Source of the DNA: Ideonella sp. | GTDB lineage: Bacteria; Pseudomonadota; Gammaproteobacteria; Burkholderiales; Burkholderiaceae_C | Direction: 5' to 3' | DNA length: 64,000 nucleotides | Assembly: GCA_015075545.1 (NCBI GenBank) | Contig: JABTUC010000001.1 | Location: 930,001 to 994,000, forward strand | Shown here: positions 8,409 through 18,910 of the stretch, one piece after another | Layout of the letters: each line of letters opens with the position of its first letter | Position numbering within the stretch: position 1 is the stretch's first letter | The notes under the pieces: model-generated | Told to the model about the DNA's origin: nothing | What the model saw: the letters and a program-made list of their open reading frames with translations, nothing else | The model's database searches: none | Translations under genes and position numbers: made by a program

Positions 8409-9950
8409 TTACCCTTGGGCGGCGACCCGTTCCGGGCCGTGATGCAGCTTGTTCAGCGCCGCGACGTAGGCCTTTGCCGAGGCCACCACGATGTCGGGGT
8501 CCGCGCCGACGCCATTGACGATCCGCCCCCCGAGTTGCAGGCGCACGGTCACCTCGCCCTGCGATTCGGTGCTGCCCGATGTGATGGCGTTGACCGAATA
8601 CAGCAGCAGTTCGGCGCCCGAACCCACCTTCGACTCGATGGCCTTGAGGCAAGCGTCGACCGGACCGTTACCGTCGCTGTCGACCGAGAACTCCTGCGTG
8701 CCCATCGCGAAGCTAACTCGCGCGTGCGGCCGTTCGCCGGTTTCGCTGCGCTGGCTGAGGCTGAGCAGTCGGTAGTACTCGTGCTGGCTGCTCACCGACT
8801 CGTCGCTGACGAGCGCCAGGATGTCCTCGTCGAAGATGTCGCTCTTGCGATCGGCAAGATCCTTGAAGCGCATGAATGCCGCATTGATGTCGGCCTCCGA
8901 CTCCATCGCGATACCGAGTTCCTGCAGTCGCTGCTTGAACGCATTGCGTCCAGACAGCTTGCCGAGCACGATGCGGTTGGCCGACCAGCCGACATCCTCG
9001 GCGCGCATGATCTCGTAGGTATCTCGCGCCTTCAGCACGCCATCCTGGTGAATGCCCGAGGCATGCGCGAACGCATTGGCGCCGACCACTGCCTTGTTCG
9101 GCTGCACGACGAAGCCGGTGGTCTGGCTCACCATGCGCGACGCCGGCACGATCTGGCTGGCGTCGACGCCGAGCTCGAGCCCGAAGTAGTCGCGCCGCGT
9201 GCGCACCGCCATCACCACCTCTTCGAGCGCGCAGTTGCCGGCGCGTTCGCCGAGGCCGTTGATCGTGCATTCGATCTGGCGCGCGCCGCCGATCTTGACG
9301 CCGGCCAGCGAGTTGGCCACTGCCAGGCCGAGGTCGTTGTGGCAATGCACCGACCAAACTGCCTTGTCCGAGTTGGGCACGCGCTCGCGCAGCGTCGCGA
9401 TGAAGCCGCCGTACAGCTCGGGGACCGCATAGCCCACGGTGTCCGGGATGTTGATCGTCGTCGCCCCCTCGCGGATCGCGGTTTCGAGCACGCGGCACAG
9501 AAAGTCGATATCGGAGCGGTAGCCGTCCTCGGGCGAGAACTCCACGTCGTCGCACAGGTTGCGCGCGAAGCGCACCGCGAGTTTCGCCTGCTCGAACACC
9601 TGCTCCGGCGTCATGCGCAGCTTCTTCTCCATGTGCAGCGCGCTGGTGGCAATGAAGGTGTGGATGCGCGCGCGCGCCGCGCCCTTCAGCGCCTCGGCCG
9701 CGCGCGAGATATCGCGGTCGTTGGCACGCGCCAGCGAGCACACGACGCTGTCGCGCACCACCTGCGCGATCGCCTTCACGGCCTCGAAGTCCCCGTTCGA
9801 CGAGGCCGCAAAGCCAGCCTCGATCACGTCGACCTTCAGTCGCTCGAGCTGCCGCGCGATGCGCAGCTTCTCCTCGCGCGTCATCGATGCGCCGGGTGAC
9901 TGCTCGCCGTCGCGCAAGGTGGTGTCGAAGATGATCAGCTTGTCGGCCAT
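8409..9950 (-). CDS. leuA: 2-isopropylmalate synthase, type 1
   Basis: First committed enzyme of leucine biosynthesis: acetyl-CoA plus 2-oxoisovalerate to 2-isopropylmalate. 513 residues. The TIM-barrel active site shows [12 protein letters not shown] near residue 10 and the metal motif [13 protein letters not shown] near 200. The C-terminal regulatory LeuA dimer domain (about 385-505) carries [14 protein letters not shown] and is expected to bind leucine for feedback inhibition. ATG 9950 gives the family N-terminus [15 protein letters not shown]; the longer frame would run back to the leuA2 stop. It is 28 bp downstream of the second synthase gene and probably cotranscribed with it. Confidence 0.95.
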   Translation of the reverse strand: MADKLIIFDTTLRDGEQSPGASMTREEKLRIARQLERLKVDVIEAGFAASSNGDFEAVKAIAQVVRDSVVCSLARANDRDISRAAEALKGAARARIHTFIATSALHMEKKLRMTPEQVFEQAKLAVRFARNLCDDVEFSPEDGYRSDIDFLCRVLETAIREGATTINIPDTVGYAVPELYGGFIATLRERVPNSDKAVWSVHCHNDLGLAVANSLAGVKIGGARQIECTINGLGERAGNCALEEVVMAVRTRRDYFGLELGVDASQIVPASRMVSQTTGFVVQPNKAVVGANAFAHASGIHQDGVLKARDTYEIMRAEDVGWSANRIVLGKLSGRNAFKQRLQELGIAMESEADINAAFMRFKDLADRKSDIFDEDILALVSDESVSSQHEYYRLLSLSQRSETGERPHARVSFAMGTQEFSVDSDGNGPVDACLKAIESKVGSGAELLLYSVNAITSGSTESQGEVTVRLQLGGRIVNGVGADPDIVVASAKAYVAALNKLHHGPERVAAQG

Positions 9951-9978
9951 AACGTGCTCCCGGATGCGCTGGATCTCT

Positions 9979-11667
9979 TTAGGCAACGGCGCTCAACGGC
10001 TGCTGCACCGCGGCGCGCGAGCGGGCCCGGCGCACTCCGGACACGATCGCGTTGAACGACGCGGTGGTGATGCTGCGATCGACGCCGACACCGAACACCG
10101 TGTGCTCGCCGACCCGCAACTCGATGAAGGCGGCGGCGCTGGCATCGGCTCCGCCGCTGATCGCGTGCTCATGGTAGTCGAGCAAGCGGATCGGCTCGCT
10201 CAGATGCGTCTGCAGCGCCGAGACGAAGGCGTCGATCGGCCCGTTGCCGACGCCACTGACCGGCTGCCGCGAGCCATCGTCGCGCAGCCACTGGGCGTGG
10301 ACAGCGACGCTGCCGTCGCTGCGCTCGGCGATCGACACCTGCGAGACCGCAGGCGCCCCCAGGCCGTATTCAGCATCGAAGAGCCGCTTGAGTTGCGCCG
10401 CGGTCACTTCCTTGCCGGTGTCGTCGGTCACTGCCTGCACGACGCGACTGAACTCGATTTGCAGCCTCCTGGGCAGTTCGAGCCCGTACTCGTGCTCCAG
10501 CAGATAGGCGATCCCACCCTTGCCCGACTGGCTGTTGACGCGGATCACCGCGTCGTAGCTGCGACCGAGGTCCTTGGGGTCGATCGGCAGGTACGGCATC
10601 TCCCAGATGTCGCCCTCACAGCGTGCCGCGAACGCCTTCTTGATGGCATCCTGGTGCGAGCCCGAGAACGACGTGTAGACCAGATCCCCGACATACGGGT
10701 GGCGCGGGTGCACCGGCAATTGATTGCAGTGCTCGACGCAGCGCCGCACGTCGTCGATGTCGGAGAAGTCGAGATCCGGCGCCACGCCCTGCGTGTAGAG
10801 GTTGAGCGCGATGTTGACCAGGTCGACGTTGCCGGTGCGCTCGCCGTTGCCGAACAGGCAACCTTCGACGCGGTCGGCCCCGGCCATCAGCGCGAACTCG
10901 GCGGCTGCGGTGCCGGTGCCGCGGTCGTTGTGCGGATGCACCGACAGCACGATCGCGTCGCGGCGCGCGAGGTGCCGGTGCATCCACTCGATCATGTCGG
11001 CAAAGATGTTGGGCGTGCTGTGCTCCACCGTCGACGGCAGGTTGACGATGCACTTGCGCTGCGGCGTCGGCTGCCAGACCTCGGTCACCGCATCGACCAC
11101 GCGCTTGCTGAACGCCAGCTCGGTGCCCGAGAACATCTCGGGCGAGTACTGGAAGACGAACTCGGTGTCGCGCTGGCGCGCCGCCAGGTCGCGGATCAGC
11201 CTGGCGTGCGACGCGGCCAGTTCGACGATGCCGTCCTCGTCGAACCCGAGCACGATGCGCCGCATCACCGGCGCGGTCGCGTTGTACAGGTGCACGATCG
11301 CGCGCCTGGCTCCGACCAGCGACGCGAACGTGCGCTCGATCAAGTCGGAGCGCGCCTGCGTCAGCACCTGGATCGTCACGTCGTCGGGAACCAGACGCTG
11401 CTCGATCAGCATGCGCACGAAGTCGAAATCGGTCTGCGACGCCGACGGAAAACCGACCTCGATTTCCTTGAACCCGATGTTCACCAGCTTGTCGAACATC
11501 CGCAGCTTGCGCTGACTGTCCATCGGCTCGATCAGCGCCTGATTGCCGTCGCGCAGGTCGACGCTGCACCACACCGGGGCCCGGGTCAGCACGGCGTCGG
11601 GCCAGCAGCGGTCGGCCAGGCGCACCGGCGCGAACGGGCGGTACTTGGTCTGCGGTTGCTTCAACAT
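9979..11667 (-). CDS. 2-isopropylmalate synthase, type 2 (actinobacterial/fungal-like class)
   Basis: A second, divergent 2-isopropylmalate synthase of 562 residues. It has the type-2 N-terminus ([17 protein letters not shown]), the catalytic [17 protein letters not shown], the metal motif [14 protein letters not shown] and a C-terminal LeuA dimer domain with [18 protein letters not shown] 11667 follows the attenuator by about 40 bases. It is the first structural gene after the Leu-rich leader, followed after 28 bp by the type-1 enzyme. Two isozymes in one transcript suggest different feedback properties, which is an inference. Homocitrate synthase or citramalate synthase are alternatives, but the length and leucine leader favour leuA. 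Confidence 0.9.
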   Translation of the reverse strand: MLKQPQTKYRPFAPVRLADRCWPDAVLTRAPVWCSVDLRDGNQALIEPMDSQRKLRMFDKLVNIGFKEIEVGFPSASQTDFDFVRMLIEQRLVPDDVTIQVLTQARSDLIERTFASLVGARRAIVHLYNATAPVMRRIVLGFDEDGIVELAASHARLIRDLAARQRDTEFVFQYSPEMFSGTELAFSKRVVDAVTEVWQPTPQRKCIVNLPSTVEHSTPNIFADMIEWMHRHLARRDAIVLSVHPHNDRGTGTAAAEFALMAGADRVEGCLFGNGERTGNVDLVNIALNLYTQGVAPDLDFSDIDDVRRCVEHCNQLPVHPRHPYVGDLVYTSFSGSHQDAIKKAFAARCEGDIWEMPYLPIDPKDLGRSYDAVIRVNSQSGKGGIAYLLEHEYGLELPRRLQIEFSRVVQAVTDDTGKEVTAAQLKRLFDAEYGLGAPAVSQVSIAERSDGSVAVHAQWLRDDGSRQPVSGVGNGPIDAFVSALQTHLSEPIRLLDYHEHAISGGADASAAAFIELRVGEHTVFGVGVDRSITTASFNAIVSGVRRARSRAAVQQPLSAVA

Positions 11668-11706
11668 GGATTTCCTCTTGTGGTTCATGTCCGCAACCCG
11701 CATTTC

Positions 11707-11747
11707 AGACAAAGCAAACGGCCCGCTGCGGGTTGCATACGGGCCGT
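11707..11747 (-). terminator. Leucine attenuator terminator
   Basis: In the minus-strand RNA, ACGGCCCG (11747-11740) pairs perfectly with CGGGCCGT (11725-11718) across a 14-nt loop, followed by TTTGCTTTGT. It lies between the Leu-rich leader peptide and leuA2. ACGGGC at 11789-11784, at the end of the leader frame, can pair instead with GCCCGT at 11744-11739, which would break the terminator. That is the expected attenuation switch. Confidence 0.8.
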
Positions 11748-11776
11748 GAGATCGGGAAACGATTGGACGTGGTCGA

Positions 11777-11836
11777 TCAGCGAGCCCGTGGGTCTCCTAG
11801 CAGTAGAGCCAGAGCGATCGCGTTCGGCAGCGTCAT
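11777..11836 (-). CDS. leuL: Leucine-rich leader peptide of the leuA2-leuA operon
   Basis: A 19-codon frame reading [19 protein letters not shown] then TGA. Five of its codons are leucine, four of them within five codons (Leu-Ala-Leu-Leu-Leu), and two are CTA, a rare codon in a genome this GC-rich. It is followed 30 bases later by a Rho-independent-like terminator. A -10-like TACAGT at 11849-11844 puts transcription start almost at the ATG, so translation may be leaderless; no clear Shine-Dalgarno site is seen. Known leu attenuators stall ribosomes at such Leu codons when charged tRNA-Leu is short. The function is inferred from this arrangement. Confidence 0.8.
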   Translation of the reverse strand: MTLPNAIALALLLGDPRAR

Positions 11837-11874
11837 GGGGCGCACTGTAGCACGCCTGGCTGGCGCGTCTTCAG

Positions 11875-11893
11875 GGCCGCCGTTCCGGCGGCC
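11875..11893 (-). terminator. Hairpin just after pssA
   Basis: Perfect 8-bp GC stem (GGCCGCCG / CGGCGGCC) with a 3-nt loop, starting 7 bases past the pssA stop. There is no U-tract, so it may be a 3'-end stabiliser or a Rho-assisted stop rather than a canonical terminator. Confidence 0.4.
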
Positions 11894-11899
11894 ACCCCC

Positions 11900-12730
11900 T
11901 CAGCGGTGCAGGCCTTCCTCGTCGGGCTCGTCCATCGAGGTGGCGATCACGCTGACGGGCCGGCCTTTGGCACGCTTGTATCCGTAGACGGCATACCCCG
12001 AGACACCGTAGACGCAGAAGGCGGCGAACAGCACCAGCGGCGGCGCGATGTTGACCACCGCGATGCCCAGCGCGATGGCCACGATCACGATGAACGGCAC
12101 CGAGCGTTTGAAGCTGACGTCCTTGAAGCTGTAGAAGGGCACGTTGGTGACCATCGTCAGGCCGGCATACAGGGTGACCGCGAACGCCGTCCAGCCCAGC
12201 CAATCGACGCGGGCGGCGTCCTTGAAGCCATAGTCATCGAGCACCCAGATGAAACCCGTCACCAGCGCCGCCGCGGCCGGGCTCGGCAGCCCCTGGAAGA
12301 ACCGCTTGTCGACCACGCCGATGTTGGTGTTGAAACGCGCCAGCCGCAGCGCGGCGCATGCGCAGTACACGAAGGCGGCAATCAAGCCCCACTTGCCCAG
12401 GCCCTTGAGCGCCCATTCGTAGACGATGAGTGCCGGCGCCGCGCCGAAGCTCACCATGTCGGAAAGGCTGTCCATCTGCTCGCCGAACGCGCTCTGCGTG
12501 TTGGTCATCCGCGCCACTCGACCGTCCAGGCTGTCGAGCACCATCGCGCTGAACACTCCGACGCCGGCGATGTCGAAGCGGCCGTTCATCGCCATCAGGA
12601 TGGCGTAGAAGCCACCGAACAGCGCCGCCACCGTGAACAGGTTGGGCAGGATGTAGATGCCCTTGCGGCGCGGCCGCAGCGGCGGCGGGACGACGCCTTC
12701 GTCGGCCTGCGGTTGCGACAAGTCGTTCAT
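11900..12730 (-). CDS. pssA: CDP-diacylglycerol-serine O-phosphatidyltransferase
   Basis: Integral membrane enzyme that makes phosphatidylserine, precursor of phosphatidylethanolamine. 276 residues. The CDP-alcohol phosphotransferase signature is complete (DSLDGRVAR, eight residues, then GEQMDSLSD). About seven hydrophobic segments follow an N-terminal basic region (PLRPRRKGIYILPNLFT). ATG 12730 gives the usual start; the upstream extension is intergenic. It sits between ilvC and the leu leader, the standard order in Burkholderiales. It belongs to the type II (Bacillus-like) family, not the E. coli PssA family. Confidence 0.94.
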   Translation of the reverse strand: MNDLSQPQADEGVVPPPLRPRRKGIYILPNLFTVAALFGGFYAILMAMNGRFDIAGVGVFSAMVLDSLDGRVARMTNTQSAFGEQMDSLSDMVSFGAAPALIVYEWALKGLGKWGLIAAFVYCACAALRLARFNTNIGVVDKRFFQGLPSPAAAALVTGFIWVLDDYGFKDAARVDWLGWTAFAVTLYAGLTMVTNVPFYSFKDVSFKRSVPFIVIVAIALGIAVVNIAPPLVLFAAFCVYGVSGYAVYGYKRAKGRPVSVIATSMDEPDEEGLHR

Positions 12731-12773
12731 CTTGGAGCCATTTTGCACGCGTTGCCACCCCGCTCCTCGTGCA

Positions 12774-12806
12774 GCTCGCGCCGGCCACCGAGCGGCCGGC
12801 GCGAGC
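12774..12806 (-). terminator. Strong hairpin between ilvC and pssA
   Basis: A perfect 13-bp GC-rich inverted repeat (GCTCGCGCCGGCC / GGCCGGCGCGAGC) with a 7-nt loop, 22 bases after the ilvC stop. It lacks a U-tract on the minus strand. It could end part of the ilv transcript or stabilise the ilvBHC messenger, letting pssA be expressed at a different level. Confidence 0.5.
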
Positions 12807-12827
12807 ACTCGGCCTCTGGGGCGACTG

Positions 12828-14450
<1,623 letters not shown>

Positions 14451-14534
14451 TCACAGGTTGCGGAAACGGAACCCCGGGCTTTCGTGCAGCACCGCCGGGG
14501 CGCCGGTGAGCGCCGCAGCGCGCTGCCCGTCGAC

Positions 14535-16316
14535 TCAGAGATCCTCGGAACCGAGCAGCATCTCGGTGATGCCCTTGCCGGCCTGCACCATCGGCCAGAC
14601 GTTCTCGGTGGGGTCGGTGCGGAAATCGAGGAAGACCGTGCGATCCTTCAGCCGGATCGCCTCGCGCAGCGCCGGCTCGACATCGGCGGGTTTCTCGATC
14701 AGCAGGCCCACGTGGCCGTAGGCCTCGGCGAGCTTCACGAAATCGGGCAGCGCATCCATGTAGGTATGCGAATAGCGGCCGCCGTAGTCGAGCTCCTGCC
14801 ATTGCCGCACCATGCCGAGGTAGCGGTTGTTCAGCGACACGATCTTCACCGGCGTCTTGTACTGCGCACAGGTCGACAGCTCCTGGATGCACATCTGGAT
14901 CGAGCCCTCGCCGGTGATGCAGAACACGTCGGCCTGCGGCTTGGCGAGCTTGATGCCCATCGCGTAGGGCAGCCCCACGCCCATCGTGCCGAGGCCGCCG
15001 GAGTTGATCCAGCGGCGCGGCTCCTTGAAGCCGTAGAACTGAGCGGCCCACATCTGGTGCTGGCCGACGTCGGAGGTGATATAGGCATCGCTGTCGCGGG
15101 TCAGCTGCCACAGCGTCTCGACCACCTGCTGCGGCTTGACGACTTCGGTGCTGCGCCTGTAGCTCAGACACTCGCGGCGCCGCCACTCGTTGATCTGACT
15201 CCACCAGGCGGCGAGCGCGATCGAATCGGGCTTGGCGCTACCCTCTTTCATTTGATCGATCAGCTCGCGCAGCACGTCCTTGACGTCACCGACGATGGGA
15301 ATGTCCACGCGCACGCGCTTGGAGATCGACGAAGGGTCGATGTCGATGTGGATGATCTTGCGCTCGACCGATGCAAAGTGCTTCGGGTTGCCGATCACGC
15401 GGTCGTCGAATCGCGCGCCCACCGCGAGCAGCACGTCGCAGTGCTGCATCGTCATGTTCGCCTCGTAGGTGCCGTGCATGCCGAGCATGCCGAGGAACTT
15501 GGGGTCGCTCGACGCGATGGAGCCGAGCCCCATCAGCGTGTTGGTGCATGGGAAGCCGAGCCAGTCGGCCAGCTCGCGCAGTTCGGCCGCCGCATTGCCC
15601 AGGACGACGCCGCCACCGGTGTAGATGTAAGGCCGCTTGGCCTGCAGCAGCAACTGCACGGCCTTGCGGATCTGGCCGCCATGGCCCTTGCGCACCGGGT
15701 TGTACGAGCGCATCTCGATGCGCTCGGGGTAGGCGAACGCGGCGGTCTTCACCGACACGTCCTTCGGCACGTCGACCACCACCGGCCCCGGTCGACCGCT
15801 GCGCGCGATGTGGAAGGCCTTCTTGATGGTCGGCGCCAGCTCGCGCACGTCCTTGACCAGGAAGTTGTGCTTGACCACCGGACGCGTGATGCCCACCGTG
15901 TCGCACTCCTGGAAGGCATCGAGCCCGATCGCCGGCGTGGGCACCTGGCCGGTGATGATGACCATCGGGATCGAGTCCATGTACGCGGTGGCGATACCGG
16001 TCACCGCGTTGGTCACCCCGGGGCCCGAGGTCACCAGCGCGACGCCCACCTCGCCGGTGGCGCGCGCGTAGCCGTCGGCGGCGTGCACGGCGGCCTGTTC
16101 ATGGCGCACCAGCACGTGCTCGATGCCCTGCTGCTTGTACAGCGCGTCGTAGATGTAGAGCACCGCACCGCCGGGGTAGCCCCAGAGGTACTTGACCCCT
16201 TCGGCCTGCAGGCAGCGAACGATGATCTCGGCGCCGTTGATGACGTCGGCGCCGGCTGAGTTGGCTTGCGGTTGCGCCGAAGCGGCGCGCTTGACTTCCG
16301 CGGCAGACATGTCCAT
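14535..16316 (-). CDS. ilvB: Acetolactate synthase catalytic subunit
   Basis: Thiamine-diphosphate enzyme of about 593 residues making acetolactate and acetohydroxybutyrate from pyruvate. Visible features are the catalytic Glu in VLVRHEQAAVHAADGYAR, the FAD-binding middle domain (AVGARFDDRV) and the ThDP motif beginning GEGSIQMCIQEL and ending NN. GEG replaces the GDG of E. coli, and I believe this is normal in betaproteobacteria. ATG 16316 and ATG 16310 are both plausible starts; the N-terminal 25 residues are Ala/Gln-rich. It heads the ilvBHC block. Also called ilvI in some annotations. Confidence 0.95.
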   Translation of the reverse strand: MDMSAAEVKRAASAQPQANSAGADVINGAEIIVRCLQAEGVKYLWGYPGGAVLYIYDALYKQQGIEHVLVRHEQAAVHAADGYARATGEVGVALVTSGPGVTNAVTGIATAYMDSIPMVIITGQVPTPAIGLDAFQECDTVGITRPVVKHNFLVKDVRELAPTIKKAFHIARSGRPGPVVVDVPKDVSVKTAAFAYPERIEMRSYNPVRKGHGGQIRKAVQLLLQAKRPYIYTGGGVVLGNAAAELRELADWLGFPCTNTLMGLGSIASSDPKFLGMLGMHGTYEANMTMQHCDVLLAVGARFDDRVIGNPKHFASVERKIIHIDIDPSSISKRVRVDIPIVGDVKDVLRELIDQMKEGSAKPDSIALAAWWSQINEWRRRECLSYRRSTEVVKPQQVVETLWQLTRDSDAYITSDVGQHQMWAAQFYGFKEPRRWINSGGLGTMGVGLPYAMGIKLAKPQADVFCITGEGSIQMCIQELSTCAQYKTPVKIVSLNNRYLGMVRQWQELDYGGRYSHTYMDALPDFVKLAEAYGHVGLLIEKPADVEPALREAIRLKDRTVFLDFRTDPTENVWPMVQAGKGITEMLLGSEDL

Positions 16317-16343
16317 TTCGAACCTCTGTGAATTTCTCTGACG

Positions 16344-16371
16344 AAAAACCATCGGTGCCCCTACTCGCACC
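16344..16371 (-). terminator. Possible attenuator hairpin upstream of ilvB
   Basis: In the minus-strand RNA, GGTGC (16371-16367) can pair with GCACC (16358-16354), followed by GATGG and a run of five T. An upstream CACC can pair with the same GGTG, giving mutually exclusive structures. The stem is only 5 bp, so this is weaker than the leu terminator. Confidence 0.35.
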
Positions 16372-16405
16372 CTCGTGAGGTGAACTTGGAGCCTGCGCGA
16401 ACCAT

Positions 16406-16465
16406 TCATCGGTGAGCCGTGTCGGCCGCCGCGATGATCCAAAAGAGCGTTGTGCGAAGCAGCAT
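16406..16465 (-). CDS. Possible ilv leader peptide
   Basis: A 19-codon frame reading MLLRTTLFWIIAAADTAHR, stopping 89 bases before the ilvB ATG. Three Leu and two adjacent Ile codons fit a branched-chain amino acid leader, and the length equals the leu leader in this window. No good Shine-Dalgarno sequence precedes it, and its ATG overlaps a CATAAT sequence. It lies inside a longer spurious antisense frame, so chance is not excluded. Confidence 0.4.
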   Translation of the reverse strand: MLLRTTLFWIIAAADTAHR

Positions 16466-16576
16466 TATGTCACTGCAGGCCGCGTCGTCCGCTGCACCCC
16501 ATGTCCGTGGGTGCCCCGGTGCCATAATCGCGCCGCCCAAAAACTGCCGGGGCTCGGGCGCCGGTTCCTCGCACCA

Positions 16577-17143
16577 TTGGCGACCGACCAAGAACTGTCC
16601 GATTTCCTCAGGAGTGTCGAGAGGCGGGCTTTCAAGCGAACGGCGTTCGCCGTCCGCGACGACGAGGCGGCGCTGGACATCGTGCAGGATTCGATGATTC
16701 GATTGGCCGAGAAATACGCCGATCGCCCGGCGGCCGAGTTGCCGCTGCTCTTCCAGCGCATCCTGTCCAACGCTACGATGGACTGGTTCCGGCGCCAGCG
16801 CGTGCGCAATGCCGTGATGCAAAACTTCTCGGACTTCGAGACCGAGGCCGAGGCTGGCGACTTCGATTTGCTGGAGACTCTGCACTTGTCGGAAGACTCC
16901 ATCGGCACCGAAAGCGCGGCCGACAGCGTCGGGCGGGCCCAGATCCTGCTTCAGATCGAGCATGAAGTCAGCCAGCTGCCACAGCGTCAACGGGAGGCCT
17001 TCCTCCTCCGTTACTGGGAGGAGTTCGACGTGACGGAGACGGCCGCCGTCATGGGTTGTTCCGAGGGCAGCGTCAAGACCCACTGTTCCAGGGCGGTTCA
17101 TGCATTGGCGAAGGCCTTGAAAGCCAAGGGGATCACACCATGA
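16577..17143 (+). CDS. RNA polymerase sigma factor, sigma-70 (ECF-like)
   Basis: Sigma factor of about 188 residues. Region 2 is visible as DDEAALDIVQDSMIRLAEKYADRP (quoted only to locate it) with DWFRRQRVRN, and region 4 as LPQRQREAFLLRYWEEFDVT followed by the helix-turn-helix GCSEGSVKTHCSRAVHAL. TTG 16577 gives the family N-terminus LATDQELSDFLRSVERRAFK; the frame is open further upstream, but that part is antisense to the ilv leader. It overlaps the next gene by ATGA. The next product is a small membrane protein that may be its anti-sigma factor. Confidence 0.85.
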   Translation: MATDQELSDFLRSVERRAFKRTAFAVRDDEAALDIVQDSMIRLAEKYADRPAAELPLLFQRILSNATMDWFRRQRVRNAVMQNFSDFETEAEAGDFDLLETLHLSEDSIGTESAADSVGRAQILLQIEHEVSQLPQRQREAFLLRYWEEFDVTETAAVMGCSEGSVKTHCSRAVHALAKALKAKGITP

Positions 17144-17595
17144 ACGGCAAGCAACCCAACGCGCCCGGCCCCGCTGGGTCGCCGCCGAATCCAGACGCCC
17201 TCGAAGCACGGATCGGGTTGCGCATCGCCAGTGCTCTGGCCGAGCGCAGTGACGATCTGCCGCACGACATCGCCGAGCGCCTCAAGGTAGCCCGAGCGCT
17301 CGCCGTCGAGCGCGGCCGCGAGTTGCGCAAACGGCACGCTGCGCCAGCGCACCATCGGCAGGGGGGCACCCTGGTCATCTCGGGCCCACCGTCGTGGTGG
17401 CTGCGCCTGGCGTCGCTGGCGCCGCTGGCACTGTTGCTGGTGGGGCTGCTGTGCATCCAGCGCAGCTACGTCGACCAGCAGGTGAACGCGGCCGCCGAAC
17501 TCGACGCCGCGATCCTGACCGACGATCTGCCGCCGCAGGCCTACACCGACCAGGGTTTCGCCGAGTACCTGCGCACGCCGCACGCCGTCGAATGA
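17140..17595 (+). CDS. DUF3619 membrane protein, possible anti-sigma factor
   Basis: A 151-residue protein with one central membrane helix (about residues 86-106, LRLASLAPLALLLVGLLCIQ). The N-terminal cytoplasmic part includes ARIGLRIASALAERSDDLP and a basic segment, and the C-terminal periplasmic tail is acidic. It matches the DUF3619 family of Burkholderiales, found next to this sigma factor. Overlap with the sigma gene (ATGA 17140-17143) and the single-helix topology fit a regulatory partner, but no anti-sigma zinc motif is present, so that role is inference. Confidence 0.75.
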   Translation: MNGKQPNAPGPAGSPPNPDALEARIGLRIASALAERSDDLPHDIAERLKVARALAVERGRELRKRHAAPAHHRQGGTLVISGPPSWWLRLASLAPLALLLVGLLCIQRSYVDQQVNAAAELDAAILTDDLPPQAYTDQGFAEYLRTPHAVE

Positions 17596-18359
17596 CCCAA
17601 AGGCCTCGCCGCCGCCCGCTGGGCGCCATGGCGTCCACTGTCGCATTGGCCGTTCTGTGGCTCGTGTCGACTGGCGGCGCAGTGGCACAGGCACAACAGG
17701 CGACGGTCAGGCGCTCGGCCGAGCCGTCCGGTCCATCCTGGTCGTCATTGAGCCCCGAGCAGCGAAGGGTGCTGGCGCCGCTGCGCAACGACTGGCCGTC
17801 GATCGATGCCACCCGCAAGTCGAAGTGGATCGAATTGGCCGATCGTCACCCGAGAATGCCTGCGGCCGACCAGCAGCGGATGCAGGCGCGAATGACCGAG
17901 TGGGCACGCATGACCCCGCAACAGCGTGCCCAGGCTCGTTTGAACTTCCAGCAAACCCGGCAGGTACCGACCCAGGAGCGCCAGACGCAGTGGCAGGCCT
18001 ACCAGGCGTTGCCCGAGAGCGAGCGCAAAGCTCTGGCCGAACGCGCCAACGCGTCGGCTGCCAAGGCCGGACAGGGCACCAGGCCAGCACCGCAGCGCAC
18101 GGCCAAGCGCAACCTCGTTCCCAATCCGTCGCAGTCGGCGACTCGGGTGAGATCGGTCGCGCCGACCGTCGTGCAGTCAGCTCCGGGTGCAACGACCACG
18201 CTGGTGACACGCCAGCCGGCGCCGCCGACGCACCAGCAGGCCGGCATGCCGAAGATCGCGGCCACGCCGGGGTTCGTCGACAGCCGTACGCTCCTTCCGC
18301 AACGTGGCCCGCAAGGCGCCGGCGTGCGCAAGCCCCTGCCGCCCGCGAGCAAACCATGA
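17592..18359 (+). CDS. DUF3106 exported protein
   Basis: A 255-residue protein with a signal peptide ending in AQAQ at about residue 36. A Trp- and Arg-rich repeat region follows (WSSLSPEQRRVLAPL, WIELADRHPRMPAADQQRMQ, MTEWARMTPQQRAQARLNFQ), typical of DUF3106. The last hundred residues are low-complexity Pro/Gln/Ala. It overlaps its neighbours by ATGA at both ends. Biochemical function is unknown; the helical repeats resemble periplasmic stress sensors such as CpxP-like proteins only in general character. Confidence 0.8.
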   Translation: MTQRPRRRPLGAMASTVALAVLWLVSTGGAVAQAQQATVRRSAEPSGPSWSSLSPEQRRVLAPLRNDWPSIDATRKSKWIELADRHPRMPAADQQRMQARMTEWARMTPQQRAQARLNFQQTRQVPTQERQTQWQAYQALPESERKALAERANASAAKAGQGTRPAPQRTAKRNLVPNPSQSATRVRSVAPTVVQSAPGATTTLVTRQPAPPTHQQAGMPKIAATPGFVDSRTLLPQRGPQGAGVRKPLPPASKP

Positions 18360-18910
18360 CCAGCGGCAGGCCGCCGGCCGCGGCGGCACTACCGGCGCCC
18401 GGCGTGTGGCGCCGGGTTGCGTGCATGTCATACGAAGCCATGTTGCTGTTCGGAGTGCTGATGGCCGCCGGCCTGGCATACGGCATCGTGACCGATCAGC
18501 GCCACGCGTTGCAGGGAAGCACCGGCCTGCAGGTTTTCCTCTTCTTCGTCCTCGGCGCCTACTTCGCCGGCTTGTGGTCGTGGCGCGGACAGACGCTGGC
18601 GATGAAGACCTGGCACATCCGCGTGCTGGCCGCCGACGGCCGGCCGCCGGGGCGGCTGCGGGCCACCGCGCGCTACGTCGCGAGCTGGCTGTGGTTCCTG
18701 CCGGCGCTGGCGTCGGCGCACGCCGCGGGCATCCGCAGCGTCGGCTTCATGGCCAGTCTGCTGGCCGTGTGGATGGCCGCCTATGCAGCGATCGCGCGCC
18801 TGCGCAGCGACCGTCAGTTGCCCCACGACGTGCTGTGCGGCACCCGGCTGGTCGACACTCGGGGCGATCGACCCGCGCCTGCACAATGGGGGCATGACGC
18901 ACCCGCATAA
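18356..18910 (+). CDS. RDD-family membrane protein
   Basis: A 184-residue integral membrane protein with several hydrophobic helices (about 25-45, 58-78, 105-145). The RDD-type signature appears near the first helix (GVWRRVACMSYEAMLLFGVL) with the paired MKTWHIRVLAADGRPPG segment after helix 2. RDD proteins are thought to take part in transport or sodium tolerance, but this member's substrate is unknown. It is translationally coupled upstream (ATGA) and overlaps dgkA by 17 bp. Confidence 0.85.
   Translation: MTSGRPPAAAALPAPGVWRRVACMSYEAMLLFGVLMAAGLAYGIVTDQRHALQGSTGLQVFLFFVLGAYFAGLWSWRGQTLAMKTWHIRVLAADGRPPGRLRATARYVASWLWFLPALASAHAAGIRSVGFMASLLAVWMAAYAAIARLRSDRQLPHDVLCGTRLVDTRGDRPAPAQWGHDAPA

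Noticed and set aside
8399-8410. Perfect palindrome AAACCCGGGTTT at the end of leuA
   Set aside because: Tempting as a terminator, but there is no loop and no T-run. It may be chance.
9559-11850. 763-residue open frame on the plus strand across both leuA genes
   Set aside because: Antisense to two clearly recognisable isopropylmalate synthases; composition is typical of a mirror frame.
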